Source: UBA3937 sp050951585 (lineage in GTDB: Bacteria > Bacillota > Peptococcia > DRI-13 > DTU073). From it: 64,000 bases of DNA. Location of the stretch: NCBI GenBank assembly GCA_050951585.1, contig JBMNJI010000012.1, positions 8,070 to 72,069 on the forward strand, read 5' to 3'. The position numbers and the translations under genes are program-made. The first letter of the stretch is position 1, and every line of letters begins with the position of its first letter. The notes under the pieces are model-generated. The model ran no database searches and had not been told where the DNA came from. It worked only from the letters and a program-made list of their open reading frames with translations. Positions 63,713 to 64,000 of the stretch are shown here, one piece after another.

Positions 63713-64000
63713 ATGGCTGAGGAGGTTCATTTCCAACAAATTGTTCCCGGTCAATGCCCGCCGGAAGGTTGCCCGCCTCCAACCAGAATTGAGTGCATTG
63801 TGGTAGATAAGGTTTATGACAGCTGTTTCCAATTGGATGATCGCAGTCAAAATACAATTATTACAGAATTTATTGATAGGGGATGTGGTGCCATGTGCGC
63901 TTACAGAGGGAGAAGAAATATCCTGTGAGGAAATAAGCAAGACGCCGGTTAATGACAGCGGGTTTTTTACCGTTACCGTGTTGATTAGAGTACCCAGGAT
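63713..64000 (+). CDS. SPOCS/DUF3794-like protein, frameshifted and cut by the window edge
   Basis: The start reads MAEEVHFQQIVPGQCPPEG, then RIECIVVDKVYDSC. The open frame ends at 63928, but one extra G near 63887 (TGTGGTG where TGTGTG fits) explains the break. Without it the protein continues ALTEGEEISCEEIS, TPVNDSGFFTVTVLIRV to the window end. That is the pattern of Clostridial Cys-containing SPOCS/DUF3794-type proteins, which are linked to spore or surface structures but not understood. The ATG at 63707 is an alternative start. Confidence 0.55.

Overview
The window looks like chromosome of an anaerobic, spore-forming-type Firmicute (class Clostridia, probably a Desulfotomaculum/Peptococcaceae-like lineage). 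Evidence: a dcw cell-wall cluster that starts with a PASTA-type PBP, the dgt-like/dnaG/sigA/trmK/Nif3-like/zinc-ribbon order, addBA, an EFR1-type ferredoxin flavoprotein, many TTG/GTG starts behind strong AGGAGG-like ribosome binding sites, sigma-A promoters, and possible Spo0A boxes. The genus cannot be fixed from the sequence alone.

Layout. (1) 1-13064: peptidoglycan and division genes PBP-murE-mraY-murD-ftsW-murG-murC-murB-murA-ftsQ-ftsZ. murF is missing from its usual place, ftsA is absent, and ftsW carries a one-base frameshift. A perfect 95-bp tandem repeat with terminator hairpins separates murA from ftsQ. (2) 13150-22580: flavodoxin-type reductase, dGTPase-like protein, dnaG, sigA, two tRNAs, trmK, Nif3-like protein, zinc-ribbon protein and a frameshifted transglutaminase/stalk protein. 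(3) 22581-30271: accessory region with secreted stalk-domain and beta-propeller proteins, two small unknown genes, three copies of a promoter-plus-palindrome element, a phage tail-protein remnant, a NimA-like flavoprotein, Cu/Zn SOD and an EFR1 ferredoxin protein. (4) 30286-39060: RNase P RNA (minus strand), ilvN, addB, addA. (5) 39109-58484: the most unusual part, a tandem family of ten Sec-secreted proteins (called ART-1 to ART-10 here). Each joins a conserved helical, Gly-rich pre-toxin-like region to a C-terminal ADP-ribosyltransferase domain with R / STS / ExE motifs. Seven look intact; one of these has two catalytic domains. Two are interrupted at the same homologous position and one is reduced to its ends. 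A HAD phosphatase and an FMN-riboswitch-ribU-ychF block lie inside the array. (6) 58488-64000: a small Cys-rich protein, a degenerate Nudix protein, agmatinase, tRNAs Phe-Gly-Cys-Leu, a three-gene sugar/polysaccharide module and a broken SPOCS-like gene at the edge.

How it works together. The first half is ordinary growth machinery: wall precursor synthesis, septation, replication priming, housekeeping sigma factor, tRNA processing and recombination repair. The ART array is the candidate undescribed system. It appears to be a secreted arsenal of arginine-type mono-ADP-ribosyltransferases that has grown by duplication, keeps its leader and pre-toxin part nearly constant while the catalytic tips diverge, and has no visible immunity genes. 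Several one- or two-base breaks (ftsW, transglutaminase, ART-3, the last gene) mean that sequencing or assembly error must be ruled out before any of them is read as biology.
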